DNA of 64,000 nt from Saprospiraceae bacterium (GCA_020631235.1 JAHDHQ010000006.1:114785-178784), one strand, 5' to 3'. Counted from the first letter of the stretch, positions 7,558 through 17,306 are shown. Notes: a model not told the origin generated them from the sequence alone. Made by a program: numbers and translations.

Positions 7558-10152
7558 ATGAAAAAAGTATTGCTTATTCCTATTTTATGCTTATTTACTT
7601 TTGCTTCTTTTTCCCAATGTTTTCCTGATAGACACAATACAAGCACTTCAGCCAGTTGGCAATCGTGCGTAAAAACAGCTAATCCTAATACGGCTCGAGG
7701 AGAATCACATTGGTTAAGCTATGATTTAGGACAATTTTACACTTTGGGGACGACGAAGTTGTGGAATTTAAATATTCCAGAGAAAACGAATGAAGGAGTA
7801 CGAAACTTAGTTTTTGATATTTCGATAGATGGCACTAACTGGACTGAAATCGCAAATTTTGAAATGCCGCAAGCTTCTGGGTCGACTTTTTACGAAGGAG
7901 TAATCGGACCAGATTTAGATGGCATTTCTACTAGATATGTTTTAATAACGATCATTGATAGCTGGTCGGAGAGCGAGTGTGTGGGCCTTGGAGAAGTGAG
8001 GTTTAATATTGAAAAACCCATCATTACAGACTTAACTAAACAAGATGTCAAATGTCATGACAGTGCTGACGGAGTGGCAACACTTAATGCTCAAGGCGGA
8101 GTAGAACCATTTGATGTTGTTTGGTCTAATGGAGAGACAGGAACAGAAATAACGGATTTGGAAGTAGGAACGTATTATGTGTCCATAACAGACCAACTAA
8201 ATAACATAGTCGTTGATTCCATTACTATAGATGCACCAGAAGAAATAGTTTTATCACTAGAAAGTATTTTGCACATTGATTGTGATAACGAATTTGGAAG
8301 CATTGAGGTGACTGCAATAGGGGGAACTGGTGAGTTGCGATATGAATGGTCAAATGGAGATGTAGGACCAATATTAAACGATGCGATTGAAGGAGTGTAT
8401 GAGCTTACCGTCTTTGATGAAAATGAATGTGAAAAAAGCCAAAGTTTTGAAATAACGGCCGATAGTGCAGTACCAAATGCAGTGGCACAAGCACCTTCAT
8501 TAAACTGCAAAAACAATGAAGTGATTATTGATGCAACGGCTTCTTCTTCTGGGGAAAATTTCGAATATGTATGGACGACAGAAGATGGAAATATTGTGTC
8601 TGGAGAAAACTCCTTAAACCCAGTAGTGAATGCCGCAGGTGTGTATTCCTTAGAAATTACTAACACACAAAATCAATGTAAAGGCAATACTGAGGTTACA
8701 GTAATCAACATTCCTGATGTTGATATCGAACTAGTTTCAAGCCAAAATGTCGCATGTACAGGAGAATCTAATGGCGAGATAGAGATAAATGCTTTTGATG
8801 GACAAGAGCCCTATATTTTTGAATGGTCCAATGGCGCATCAGGTAATACTCAAACTAATTTACCAGCAGGTGTTTATACGATCACAGTGACTGATGGTTT
8901 TGATTGCGAATCAAGTTTAGAAATAGAAATAACCGAACCAACAGAGTTATCATTAGAGCTTTTAAATCAGGTAAATATTGATTGTGAAATAAACACAGGT
9001 AGTATTTCTGTAGAAGGATCTGGAGGAACTGGAAATCTAATCTACCAGTGGTCCAATGGTGATTCTGGTGCTGAACTAAATAATTTGTCTGCAGGAGAAA
9101 TAACATTGACCATCATAGATGAAAACCAATGTGCTTTAGAAAACACGTTTACAATTAGTGCAGATGTCGAAAAACCAGAAGTAGTACTCAACTCGGGCAT
9201 TTTGTATTGCTCGGTGAATGAAGTCGAATTAGACGGAACAGGAAGTTCTACGGGTGATAATTTTTCGTATGCATGGACAAGTACAGATGGTACCGTTCTT
9301 TCAGGAGAAAATCAAATCATTGCTACTACAAATCAAGAGGGAACCTATCAATTACAAGTAACCAATCAAGATAACCATTGTGAAGAAACCATGTCTATTG
9401 AAGTGATTAGGATTCCTGATGTAGAAATTGCTCTAAACGAAACACAAGACGTTCTTTGTCATAGCGAACAAAACGGTGTTGCGGAAGTGATGGCAAATTT
9501 AGGTCAAGAACCATATAATTATTTTTGGAGTCATGGAGAAGAAGGGGCAAGACTAGAAGATTTAAGCGCCGGAAACTACACCGTGACTGTTGTTGATGAT
9601 TTAGCGTGTACTCAAGAGTTGTCATTATCTATTAATGAGCCACAAGCTTTGTCTATGGTAGTTGATTCGGCATCTTATTCTTCTTTTGATATAGCAGAAG
9701 GCTTTATAAATATTTCTGTAGAAGGAGGAACCCAACCATTGAGTTTTACGTGGATGGATAGTGATGGAAACATAGTATCTGAGGAAGAAGATCCAAGCGA
9801 TTTATTTCCAGGAGTGTATACACTTACCATTACAGATGCTAATGATTGTATTTTCTATTCGGAAGAAATAACCATTCAAGGAATATCCTCAACTAATGAT
9901 CTGCAAGGTAATGCTTTATTAGTTTATCCAAACCCTGCAAAAAACAGACTAAATATAAGCCTAGAAAACAAAGAACTAGTGGGTAAAATCACCGTAGTTA
10001 TTGAGAACTCAATAGGACAAAAAGTCTATCAAGGATCGATGTTCCAACATGAAACAAAGCAGGTAAACGTAGAAAATTTTGCAGCGGGAAGCTATATCTT
10101 GAGATTAAGTACAGATGCAGATTACGCAAGTATAATTTTTATTAAAGAATAA
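7558..10152 (+). CDS. Secreted SprB-repeat protein with T9SS sorting domain
   Basis: An 864-residue cell-surface or secreted protein. It has a signal peptide (MKKVLLIPILCLFTFASFSQ), an N-terminal discoidin-like domain (about 25-150: SHWLSYDLGQF, DISIDGTNWTEI), then a chain of beta-sandwich repeats. Most are SprB-type, recognised by EPYxFxWSNG, AGxYTxTVTD and a conserved Cys pair. The chain ends in a type A sorting domain (LLVYPNPAKNRLNIS to IIFIKE) that sends it through T9SS. The repeats form a higher-order three-domain unit with an exact 702-base period. SprB repeats occur in gliding adhesins, but also in many other surface proteins, so adhesion is inference. The gene is monocistronic between a terminator and the convergent bshA, only two bases away. 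Confidence 0.88.
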   Translation: MKKVLLIPILCLFTFASFSQCFPDRHNTSTSASWQSCVKTANPNTARGESHWLSYDLGQFYTLGTTKLWNLNIPEKTNEGVRNLVFDISIDGTNWTEIANFEMPQASGSTFYEGVIGPDLDGISTRYVLITIIDSWSESECVGLGEVRFNIEKPIITDLTKQDVKCHDSADGVATLNAQGGVEPFDVVWSNGETGTEITDLEVGTYYVSITDQLNNIVVDSITIDAPEEIVLSLESILHIDCDNEFGSIEVTAIGGTGELRYEWSNGDVGPILNDAIEGVYELTVFDENECEKSQSFEITADSAVPNAVAQAPSLNCKNNEVIIDATASSSGENFEYVWTTEDGNIVSGENSLNPVVNAAGVYSLEITNTQNQCKGNTEVTVINIPDVDIELVSSQNVACTGESNGEIEINAFDGQEPYIFEWSNGASGNTQTNLPAGVYTITVTDGFDCESSLEIEITEPTELSLELLNQVNIDCEINTGSISVEGSGGTGNLIYQWSNGDSGAELNNLSAGEITLTIIDENQCALENTFTISADVEKPEVVLNSGILYCSVNEVELDGTGSSTGDNFSYAWTSTDGTVLSGENQIIATTNQEGTYQLQVTNQDNHCEETMSIEVIRIPDVEIALNETQDVLCHSEQNGVAEVMANLGQEPYNYFWSHGEEGARLEDLSAGNYTVTVVDDLACTQELSLSINEPQALSMVVDSASYSSFDIAEGFINISVEGGTQPLSFTWMDSDGNIVSEEEDPSDLFPGVYTLTITDANDCIFYSEEITIQGISSTNDLQGNALLVYPNPAKNRLNISLENKELVGKITVVIENSIGQKVYQGSMFQHETKQVNVENFAAGSYILRLSTDADYASIIFIKE
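8041..9880 (+). repeat. Three-domain super-repeat, period exactly 702 bases
   Basis: Equivalent QxVxC segments begin at 8041 (QDVKC), 8743 (QNVAC) and 9445 (QDVLC), which are 702 bases (234 codons) apart each time. Units one and two each hold two SprB-type repeats plus one Ig/PKD-like domain (LNCKNNEV... and LYCSVNEV...). Unit three holds two repeats and then the sorting domain. DNA identity between units is low, so the duplication is old while the length has stayed fixed. Confidence 0.75.
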
Positions 10153-10154
10153 TA

Positions 10155-11294
10155 CTAAACGGATTGTAAGGAAGCCTCAATGGTTTCCTTATAATAGTTT
10201 TCATAAGCTTCCAGTACTGTGTTAATCTGAAAAGAATCAAGCTTTTCTTTCGCATTGCTGGACATCGTGTTGTATAAATCTGAGTCAGAAAGAATGGTCA
10301 AACAATGTTTTATCAAAGTGTCGACATCACCGACATCATGAAGCAAACCGGTTATACCATGTGTGTTTACTTCTGGAAGCCCACCTGCATTGGAAGAAAT
10401 AACAGGCAAGCCACAAGCCATAGCTTCTAAAGCCGCCAACCCAAAACTTTCATTCGCCGATGGTAAAAGGAAAATATCAGAAATAGCTAATAGTTGGTTT
10501 ACCGCATCTTGTTTTCCCACAAAATGTACATCTGTACATAAATGGTCCCTTCTGCACTGTTCTTCCAGTGGTTTTCTTTCAGGTCCATCACCTATCATAA
10601 GCAATTTAGTATTGCTTTGTTTGCGTACTTCCTTGAATGCTTCTAATATGTCTGGTACTCTTTTTAACTTTCTAAAGTTAGAGACATGGACTAGTATTTT
10701 TTCATCATCCTTGGCAAAACATCTACGTAGCTCTAAGTCCTTTGTGGCTTTAAATTTGTTAGTATCTACAAAGTTGTAGATGACTCTGATATCATTTTTT
10801 ATGTTAAAATGTTGTTCCGTTGCTTCCTTAAGAAAGTTTGATACTGCAGTCACTCCGTTAGAGTGATTAATGCTAAACTCTACAACCGGAGCATAAGAAG
10901 GGTCATTTCCGACCAAGGTTATATCTGTGCCATGTAGTGTAGTAACTATAGGTATATTTTTACCTTTGGAGGCGGCAATTTGCCTAGCTAGATAGGCAAC
11001 AGATGCGTGAGGAATAGCGTAGTGAACATGAAGGATGTCTAAGTTTTCATTCATTATGACATCCACTAATTTACTAGCTAAAGCAGTCTCGTATGGAGTA
11101 TGTTCAAATAGAGGATATTCCATTGAATTTACTTCATGGAAAACAATTCCTTGGTAATATCTGTTAAGTCTAGCAGGCTTTTTATATGATATAAAATGTA
11201 CTTTATGACCTTTTTGAGCAAGGCCAATTCCGAGTTCTGTTGCAACAACACCACTTCCACCGTAGGTTGGATAACATACAATGCCTATCTTCAT
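10155..11294 (-). CDS. bshA: N-acetyl-alpha-D-glucosaminyl L-malate synthase BshA
   Basis: The first enzyme of bacillithiol synthesis: it joins UDP-N-acetylglucosamine and L-malate. It is a cytoplasmic GT4 glycosyltransferase of 379 residues. Family signatures are the N-terminal GIVCYPTYGGSGVVATELG, HVHYAIPHA, the GT4 donor motif ESFGLAALEAMACGLPVI and SNAGGLPEV. Bacillithiol is the main low-molecular-weight thiol in many Bacteroidota. The other genes, bshB and bshC, are not in this window. The gene is convergent with the SprB-repeat gene and divergent from the MerR regulator (66 bases between start codons). Confidence 0.95.
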   Translation of the reverse strand: MKIGIVCYPTYGGSGVVATELGIGLAQKGHKVHFISYKKPARLNRYYQGIVFHEVNSMEYPLFEHTPYETALASKLVDVIMNENLDILHVHYAIPHASVAYLARQIAASKGKNIPIVTTLHGTDITLVGNDPSYAPVVEFSINHSNGVTAVSNFLKEATEQHFNIKNDIRVIYNFVDTNKFKATKDLELRRCFAKDDEKILVHVSNFRKLKRVPDILEAFKEVRKQSNTKLLMIGDGPERKPLEEQCRRDHLCTDVHFVGKQDAVNQLLAISDIFLLPSANESFGLAALEAMACGLPVISSNAGGLPEVNTHGITGLLHDVGDVDTLIKHCLTILSDSDLYNTMSSNAKEKLDSFQINTVLEAYENYYKETIEASLQSV

Positions 11295-11360
11295 AAATTA
11301 ATTCTCTTTGAATATGGGTGCGAAATTAATGATTACAAAGAAAACACAGAATAGTATCAA

Positions 11361-12242
11361 ATGGTTGTTTATTCTATAAAAGATATAGAAAAACTAACGG
11401 GTGTGAAAGCACACACACTCCGTATCTGGGAAAAAAGGTATAATATCGTTTGCCCCAAGCGAACGGAAACTAATATTCGTTATTATCTAGAAGATGATCT
11501 GAAGGATATTATGAATATCACTTTTTTAAACAAAAACGGATATAAAATATCTAAGATAGCCAATTTAAGTACCGTAGAAAGAAAACGAATTGCAGCAGAA
11601 ATATCTAAAATTGATGCTCAGTTCGAAAATCAAATTGATGCCATTACTTTTGCTATTCTTGAGCTAGACGAAAAAAACCTCAGCCATATATTCGATCACC
11701 ACATTAGCCAATTGGGCTTTGAAAGAACCATCAAAGAAATTATAAATCCATTATTGGAAAAACTATGGGTTATGTGGATTGCTGGATCTATTTCAGGGGT
11801 TCACGAAAGATTTGTAAGTCAACTTCTTTTACGGAAATCCATTGTGGCTATCGATAACTTGGCTTTGGTCCAATCAAATATCAAAGGAAAGTTTTTAATC
11901 TACTTACCAGAAAATGAAAACCATGAACTAAGTCTTTACTTTTTGCAGTATTTACTAAAGAAAAATGGTTATGAGGTTTTAAATCTGGGTAAAGACATTA
12001 ACATTACTAATATTCTGAATGCATATCGCTTGGCTAAACCAGATTACATATTTACCATTATTAATGACAGTTTTGAAAATAAACCGTTAAAATCATACAT
12101 AGATGCCATAAAGAGTGGTATTGATTGCACACTCATTATTTCAGGATATCAACCACTAAGACAAGAATTAGTCTCCGAAGACAATTGCATAATATTGAAA
12201 AGCTTTATGGATGTTGAAAAATATTTAAATATTCCAGCATAA
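11361..12242 (+). CDS. MerR-family regulator with C-terminal cobalamin-binding domain (CarH/LitR type)
   Basis: A 293-residue DNA-binding regulator. Residues 1-70 are a MerR helix-turn-helix (YSIKDIEKLTGVKAHTLRIWEKRY). Residues about 90-165 match the helical cap of CarH-type B12 photoreceptors, and 175-290 the B12-binding Rossmann domain. His188 (ENENHELS) stands where the lower cobalt-ligating His of CarH lies, and LGKDIN and SGYQ match the loops around the cofactor. In the cap, Trp139 and Glu149 fit the adenosyl-pocket residues, but the next position is Arg150 where the family usually has His. CarH-type proteins repress carotenoid genes in the dark; no carotenoid gene is in this window, so targets are unknown. 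Confidence 0.8.
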   Translation: MVVYSIKDIEKLTGVKAHTLRIWEKRYNIVCPKRTETNIRYYLEDDLKDIMNITFLNKNGYKISKIANLSTVERKRIAAEISKIDAQFENQIDAITFAILELDEKNLSHIFDHHISQLGFERTIKEIINPLLEKLWVMWIAGSISGVHERFVSQLLLRKSIVAIDNLALVQSNIKGKFLIYLPENENHELSLYFLQYLLKKNGYEVLNLGKDINITNILNAYRLAKPDYIFTIINDSFENKPLKSYIDAIKSGIDCTLIISGYQPLRQELVSEDNCIILKSFMDVEKYLNIPA

Positions 12243-12256
12243 GTTCTCTTAAGTCT

Positions 12257-12264
12257 TACCTTTG
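12257..12264 (+). promoter_or_regulatory. -7 promoter box of the YceI lipoprotein gene
   Basis: TACCTTTG, a full TAnnTTTG match, ends 31 bases before the ATG at 12296. No TTG lies at the usual -33 spacing, so support is partial. Confidence 0.4.
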
Positions 12265-12295
12265 ATGTTATTAATCACCAAATCATAATAAATCA

Positions 12296-12979
12296 ATGAA
12301 AATATTGATCAAAATCACAGCTCTAATGCTTATAATCGGAACTTTTGGAGCATGTAAAAATGATGTTAAAGGAGATAAAGCAAGTGTTTCAGAAAAAGGA
12401 ACAGTGGCTGAGACTTCCGGAGCAACAAGCTACAACGTTAACAAAGCAGCTAGCAAAATTTCTTGGGAAGGATCTAAACCCACTGGAGCTCATGAAGGGA
12501 TAATATCTTTGAGTAATGGAACTATAGAAATGGAAAAGGGAGAAGTAGTTGGAGGAAGTTTCACTATCGATATGAATTCCATTACTTGTACCGATTTAGA
12601 AGGAGATTCTAAAGCAGGTCTCGAAGCGCACTTAAAAGGAATGAGAGATGAAGGAGAAGAAGATCACTTCTTTAATGTGGCAAAGTACCCAACCGCAAAA
12701 TTTGATATTACAAAAGTGGCAAAACTGGCTAATGACGAAAATGCCACGCACTTAATTTATGGTAACTTAACCATGAAAGATAAATCTAACCAGATTGGTT
12801 TTAAAGCGAAGATTGATGCATCTGAAAACAAAGTAATGGTAAGCACTCCTAACTTCAAAATTGACCGAACTAAATGGGGCATTAATTATGCTTCAAAATC
12901 CGTTTTTGATGATTTAAAAGAAAAGTTTGTGAATGATGATATAGGATTAGCTATCTCTTTAGAAGCTAGTAAATCATAA
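12296..12979 (+). CDS. YceI-family lipoprotein
   Basis: A 227-residue protein with a lipoprotein signal (MKILIKITALMLIIGTFGAC, lipobox Cys20), a short polar linker, and a YceI domain: an eight-stranded lipocalin-like barrel known to bind isoprenoid-type lipids in other species. Visible signatures are KISWEGSKPTGAHEGIISL, GSFTIDMNSI and the terminal DRTKWGINY. The predicted site is the periplasmic face of a membrane. A second, non-lipidated YceI protein lies at 45.5 kb; both share the GxHEGxIxLSxG start and the CTDLEG segment, so they are paralogues. The ligand is unknown. The gene stands alone, with its own -7 box and a strong terminator. Confidence 0.88.
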   Translation: MKILIKITALMLIIGTFGACKNDVKGDKASVSEKGTVAETSGATSYNVNKAASKISWEGSKPTGAHEGIISLSNGTIEMEKGEVVGGSFTIDMNSITCTDLEGDSKAGLEAHLKGMRDEGEEDHFFNVAKYPTAKFDITKVAKLANDENATHLIYGNLTMKDKSNQIGFKAKIDASENKVMVSTPNFKIDRTKWGINYASKSVFDDLKEKFVNDDIGLAISLEASKS

Positions 12980-13009
12980 GAAATAGCAACAAAAAGAAAA
13001 ACAACGACG

Positions 13010-13040
13010 AAGCAGGATTTTTAAATCCTGCTTTTTTTTT
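13010..13040 (+). terminator. Intrinsic terminator after the YceI lipoprotein gene
   Basis: An 11-bp perfect stem AAGCAGGATTT / AAATCCTGCTT with a very short loop is followed by nine T. The tail touches the stop codon of the convergent gene on the minus strand. Confidence 0.9.
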
Positions 13041-14451
13041 ATGGTTTAAATTCAATTTCGATGAGTTCACTTGTATTTAGATCAGAACTTAAACTAATTT
13101 CTTGCTCCTTTGTACCATCAAAATACTTCATGGCCATCGTGTTTGGCGGGCGTCTTCCTTCATTTACTGCATGGAGCAATAAATAATTTTTTCCTTCCTC
13201 ATTTAACAACAGCTTCAACTCTATGGGTTTTGATTCGATAGATTGTTTTTCTAGAATCCAGTCTCCATTAAAATTGATAGAGACAATATCTCCATCCTGA
13301 ATTTTATGGTCATATAATTTAATAGTAAACTCTGTAGTAGGACTGGTGATGCTATAACTGCTTTCTTTGATTTCTCTGTTTTTCAATTTTGTGGGAATGA
13401 TATCTATACGATTATCTGAAGAAGCTATATGATCGATAGTGTCCAGTACTTTTGGGTATATCACTTTGAGATACCTAGGCATTTCCATTAAGTATAAACC
13501 ATTGATGTTTAATTTGTCAATTAGATTATTCATTTCTTGAACATAGCCCGTTGCATATCTATTAAAACTTGCCAGCATCTTATCGTTGTAATAATGATAG
13601 AATTTACCATATAGCTTTCTCCTTTGGGGAACATCTGCTGTTTCATAAAATTTTCGAGCATAATCTATTGAAGATTCTATTCTGCTATATAAAAAAGGGT
13701 TTTTAGCCAGTTTAGCATAAGAAATATCCTCTGACACTACTTTTTTTAATTGTGAGTATTCTTTGCCTAGCTTGTGAATCAAAGCTTCAAAACCAAAATC
13801 AGTCTTGGCTCTTAGAGCATCTAAAATAGCCTTATTCGCTTTATGTGTTTTACTAAATCTATGGTACAGTTTTTCATGATCTCCTATTTGTATCTTTTGA
13901 GCGAGATAAACTTGATTTATTTCTTCATAGTGATTTTGAATCGTTAAATAATAGGATTCAAATAAGGCAACACATTGTTCTAAAAGCTCATAAGCCCCAT
14001 ATACATTGGACCGTTCTTTTAGGTCATGTTCAGCAAGGTATCTTTCGATGATAAACCTCATCTTGTTTATATCATTGAGCTGTGACATTCCCTGCTTAAT
14101 GTATTTTTTAGTAGGTTCAGGTGTTATCTTATCTTTCAGTAAATTTTCGAATCGAGTGACAGGAGTTACTTCGTATTCGGGGAAATTATTTACATCCGAA
14201 AAAACATTTTTAGATCCTATTAGGCTGTTAGTAAAAACAGCATTAACAGTATCTACCTCTAGATCTACATACTTATTCAGATCTTGGTTGTAATTTTCAA
14301 AAATAATATGCGCTAAAATTAAGCCGTGAATACCATCATTAATAAACAAGATTTGCTCATTGAGATTATCTAATAAGGTATTAGATGCTTGGCTAGTTGA
14401 TGAATGTAAAGCCAAAAAAACAAACGAAAAAGAAAGTATCCAATGCTTCAT
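13039..14451 (-). CDS. Secreted protein of unknown function with C-terminal beta-domain
   Basis: No function recognised. From the ATG at 14451 the protein has 470 residues and a good signal peptide (MKHWILSFSFVFLALHSSTSQA). A start at 14490 would add 13 residues and spoil the signal, so it is not preferred. The body (about 25-370) is helical and rich in Lys, Tyr and Leu. The last 95 residues form a compact beta-domain: KLYDHKIQDGDIVSINFNG, a Leu-rich strand, YLLLHAVNEGRRPPNTMAM and terminal SSDLNTSELIEIEF. From memory, this module with its GDIVS, HAxNxGxxPPNT and SSDL signatures recurs at the ends of exported Bacteroidota proteins, and is not a sorting domain of the usual YPNP type. It is the only gene between two convergent or divergent neighbours. 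Confidence 0.7.
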   Translation of the reverse strand: MKHWILSFSFVFLALHSSTSQASNTLLDNLNEQILFINDGIHGLILAHIIFENYNQDLNKYVDLEVDTVNAVFTNSLIGSKNVFSDVNNFPEYEVTPVTRFENLLKDKITPEPTKKYIKQGMSQLNDINKMRFIIERYLAEHDLKERSNVYGAYELLEQCVALFESYYLTIQNHYEEINQVYLAQKIQIGDHEKLYHRFSKTHKANKAILDALRAKTDFGFEALIHKLGKEYSQLKKVVSEDISYAKLAKNPFLYSRIESSIDYARKFYETADVPQRRKLYGKFYHYYNDKMLASFNRYATGYVQEMNNLIDKLNINGLYLMEMPRYLKVIYPKVLDTIDHIASSDNRIDIIPTKLKNREIKESSYSITSPTTEFTIKLYDHKIQDGDIVSINFNGDWILEKQSIESKPIELKLLLNEEGKNYLLLHAVNEGRRPPNTMAMKYFDGTKEQEISLSSDLNTSELIEIEFKP

Positions 14452-14619
14452 AAAAATATCAACGCTTATTGACGCTATTTTTTTAAACACTAAGTAGAAT
14501 TAATAAAACTTTAATTGATTGCAAAACGAAGGTACTCATTATAAAAACGAATAATAAAAAAACATATATGAGTTTTATAGATATTAACGACTATGATTTA
14601 TAAACCACTCTAAAAGAAG

Positions 14620-14648
14620 TTGATTCTTAGTAAATCATTCTATTTTTG
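14620..14648 (+). promoter_or_regulatory. Promoter of thrS (TTG-N18-TAnnTTTG)
   Basis: TTG at 14620-14622 and TATTTTTG at 14641-14648 are separated by 18 bases, matching the Bacteroidota sigma-A consensus at both boxes. The ATG at 14670 follows about 20 bases later, giving a short leader. An in-frame TTG at 14646 lies inside the -7 box, so it cannot be the start. Confidence 0.7.
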
Positions 14649-14669
14649 CATTCGGAAAAAGGAATACCT

Positions 14670-16595
14670 ATGATTAAAATAACATTTCCAGATGGAGCAA
14701 TACGAGAATACGAAAAAGGAAGCTCTGCAATGGATATTGCCAAATCAATAAGCGAAGGCCTAGCAAGAAACGTATTAGCAGCTACGGTTAATGGCAAAGA
14801 ATGGGATGCCAATCGCCCTATACAAGAAGATGCAAACCTAAGCTTACATACATGGAGAGATGATGTTGGTAAAGCAACTTATTGGCATTCATCGGCTCAC
14901 TTAATGGCAGAAGCCATAGAATCTTTATATCCTGGCACTAAATTCGGCATAGGCCCAGCTATCGAAAATGGATTTTATTATGATATCGATACGGGCGATA
15001 AAACCTTTACCCCTGCGGACTTGGAAAAGATAGAGCTAAAGATGATAGAGCTCGCCAGAGAAAAAAACAGCTTTCAAAGAAAGGAAGTAACTAAGAAGGA
15101 CGCCATAGCCTTTTTTAAAGAAAAAGAAGACGAATACAAATTGGAGCTTCTTGAAGACCTCGAAGATGGAAGCATCAGTTTTTATACTCAAGGAAACTTT
15201 ACAGATTTGTGTAGAGGACCACACATTCCAGACACAAGTACTATTAAGTCAGTAAAACTTTTAAATATAGCAGGAGCTTATTGGCGTGGAGACGAGACCA
15301 GAAAGCAAATGACACGGATTTATGGTATAACTTTTCCAAAACAAAAAGAACTCAAAGAATATCTCACGCTACTAGAAGAAGCAAAAAAACGAGACCATAG
15401 AAAAATAGGTGCCGAAATGGAGCTTTTTATGTTTTCTGAAAAAGTAGGTTCCGGTCTTCCTATCTGGCTTCCAAAAGGAACTCAGATTAGAGAACGCCTC
15501 CAAAACTACTTACGAAAAGAACAAGAAAAGAGAGGGTATAAAATGGTGGTGACACCACACATCGGTCACAAAAACCTGTATGAAACCTCTGGACATTATG
15601 CAAAATATGGCGAGGATTCTTTCCAACCTATTCAGACACCAAGAGAAGGCGAAGAGTTTCTTCTAAAACCAATGAACTGTCCGCACCATTGTGAAATATA
15701 CGGGCATAGACCTCATTCGTATAAAGAATTACCATTGAGAATTGGTGAGTTTGGTACGGTATATAGATACGAACAAAGTGGAGAGCTACATGGGCTTTCC
15801 AGGGTTCGTGGTTTTACACAGGATGATGCACATATATTTTGTACTCCAGATCAGGTAAAAGACGAGTTTTTAGATGTTTTAGATCTGACGACCAAAGTCA
15901 TCGATAAACTAGGTTTTAAAAACTTTACAGCTCAGATCTCTTTGAGAGACCCTAATAAACCAGAAAAGTATATTGGTTCTGACGAAAACTGGGAGTCCGC
16001 ACAAAAAGCCATTATCGAAGCTGTGGAATCTGTAGGCTTGGAAGCAACCCAAGTGGAAGGAGAGGCGGCTTTTTATGGCCCTAAATTAGACTTCATGATT
16101 AAAGACGCTTTGGGTAGATCATGGCAGTTAGGTACTATACAGGTAGATTATATCTTACCTGAGCGCTTTGAATTAGAATACATAGGTGCAGATAATGAAA
16201 AACATAGACCCGTAATGATCCATAGAGCTCCATTTGGTTCTATGGAAAGATTTATGAGTATTTTGATTGAGCATACGGCAGGTAAATTTCCTCTATGGCT
16301 CATGCCAGACCAGTTTGTGCTTATTCCTGTGGATAATAAGTTTTTGCCTTATGCAGAAGAAGTTAAACAACAATTAGCAGCATTGGACATAAGAGGCTTT
16401 GTAGACGATCGTAACGAAACCATCGGTAAAAAAATAAGAGACAACGAATTAAAGAAAATACCGTTTCTGTTAATTATTGGAGAAAAAGAAATAGCCGCAA
16501 AGTCCGTAGCCGTAAGAAGACAAGGGGAAGGCGATTTAGGTATTATGAGTATTCCAGAGTTCAAGGATCACTTTCAAAAAGAAGCAGATAAATAA
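14670..16595 (+). CDS. thrS: Threonyl-tRNA synthetase
   Basis: Charges tRNA-Thr with threonine. The 641-residue protein has the full domain order: TGS domain ([17 protein letters not shown]), editing domain with [11 protein letters not shown] (HxxxH) and the second-shell DLCRGPHI, class II catalytic core, and anticodon-binding domain at the C terminus. The three zinc ligands of the catalytic site are visible: the Cys of MNCPHHCE, the His of [11 protein letters not shown] and the His of [14 protein letters not shown]. The start at 14670 is fixed by the promoter just upstream and by the typical [10 protein letters not shown] terminus. In many bacteria thrS precedes infC-rpmI-rplT; here an outer-membrane protein gene follows instead. 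Confidence 0.97.
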   Translation: MIKITFPDGAIREYEKGSSAMDIAKSISEGLARNVLAATVNGKEWDANRPIQEDANLSLHTWRDDVGKATYWHSSAHLMAEAIESLYPGTKFGIGPAIENGFYYDIDTGDKTFTPADLEKIELKMIELAREKNSFQRKEVTKKDAIAFFKEKEDEYKLELLEDLEDGSISFYTQGNFTDLCRGPHIPDTSTIKSVKLLNIAGAYWRGDETRKQMTRIYGITFPKQKELKEYLTLLEEAKKRDHRKIGAEMELFMFSEKVGSGLPIWLPKGTQIRERLQNYLRKEQEKRGYKMVVTPHIGHKNLYETSGHYAKYGEDSFQPIQTPREGEEFLLKPMNCPHHCEIYGHRPHSYKELPLRIGEFGTVYRYEQSGELHGLSRVRGFTQDDAHIFCTPDQVKDEFLDVLDLTTKVIDKLGFKNFTAQISLRDPNKPEKYIGSDENWESAQKAIIEAVESVGLEATQVEGEAAFYGPKLDFMIKDALGRSWQLGTIQVDYILPERFELEYIGADNEKHRPVMIHRAPFGSMERFMSILIEHTAGKFPLWLMPDQFVLIPVDNKFLPYAEEVKQQLAALDIRGFVDDRNETIGKKIRDNELKKIPFLLIIGEKEIAAKSVAVRRQGEGDLGIMSIPEFKDHFQKEADK

Positions 16596-16712
16596 AGGCT
16601 GGAATAATTACCATATACACACAAATTAGCATTCAAAACAATAGACGTAGAGGAAACAGAGCTTGAATATAAAATTTATGCTTTACCTTAGAAGGACACG
16701 ATCATTATTCCT

Positions 16713-17306
16713 ATGAAATACGCACTATTAAACCTTTTGCTGTGTTTGAGTGTCATTGGATCGACACAAATAGCCTTTGGAACAAAAGCTGGTCTACACA
16801 GTTACACCTTAAACATTAACGACAACCAGTCTCTTGCACATAGCATACAAGAGGCGAGCTATGGTTTTCATCTTGGCGCGGACTTGAAATTTGACATAGC
16901 AGGAGTCACATTTATACCTTCTCTAATGTTAAATAGAGTTAGTGCTAAATATGCAGTTAATGACCCTGATGTTACAGACCTAAATGTAAACCAACTAAAT
17001 GTGGAAATACCTGTAATGTTAGGTTATGAGTTTTTTTTCTTAAACATATTTGGTGGTCCTGTCGCTCATTTTAGAGTAGGAGGCTATGACGAATTAGTAG
17101 CATTAGCAGAACCAGATAGCTGGAAAACAGCATTACTTGGAGCTCAAGTAGGAACACGAGTAAGTCTATTTAAATGGTATGTGGACTTGCGGTATGAAAA
17201 AAACTTTTACAGTCCAGACCCCGTTATAAACGCACAAAGCTTGACATTAGTAGACGCTTATTCTCGCATTATGTTATCAGTTGGACGCAATTTAATCAAG
17301 AAGTAA
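16713..17306 (+). CDS. Small outer-membrane beta-barrel protein (PorT-like family)
   Basis: A 197-residue protein with a signal peptide (MKYALLNLLLCLSVIGSTQIAFG) and alternating amphipathic strands typical of eight-stranded barrels of the OMP_b-brl_2 class: FGTKAGLHSY at the start, LNVEIPVMLGYEF in the middle, and a terminal MLSVGRNLIKK. The family includes PorT but is broad, and nothing here singles out PorT itself. It lies 117 bases behind thrS and ends one base before the convergent nadE stop. The 117-base gap shows no clear promoter or start-coded small gene. Confidence 0.7.
   Translation: MKYALLNLLLCLSVIGSTQIAFGTKAGLHSYTLNINDNQSLAHSIQEASYGFHLGADLKFDIAGVTFIPSLMLNRVSAKYAVNDPDVTDLNVNQLNVEIPVMLGYEFFFLNIFGGPVAHFRVGGYDELVALAEPDSWKTALLGAQVGTRVSLFKWYVDLRYEKNFYSPDPVINAQSLTLVDAYSRIMLSVGRNLIKK

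Noticed and set aside
16596..16712. Possible small gene between thrS and the beta-barrel gene (frame reading FKTIDVEETELEYKIYALP)
   Set aside because: No start codon in the frame and stops on both sides within about 35 codons; at most a decayed remnant.
16713..17306. Naming the small barrel protein PorT
   Set aside because: The barrel class is shared by many proteins and no feature specific to PorT could be recognised.
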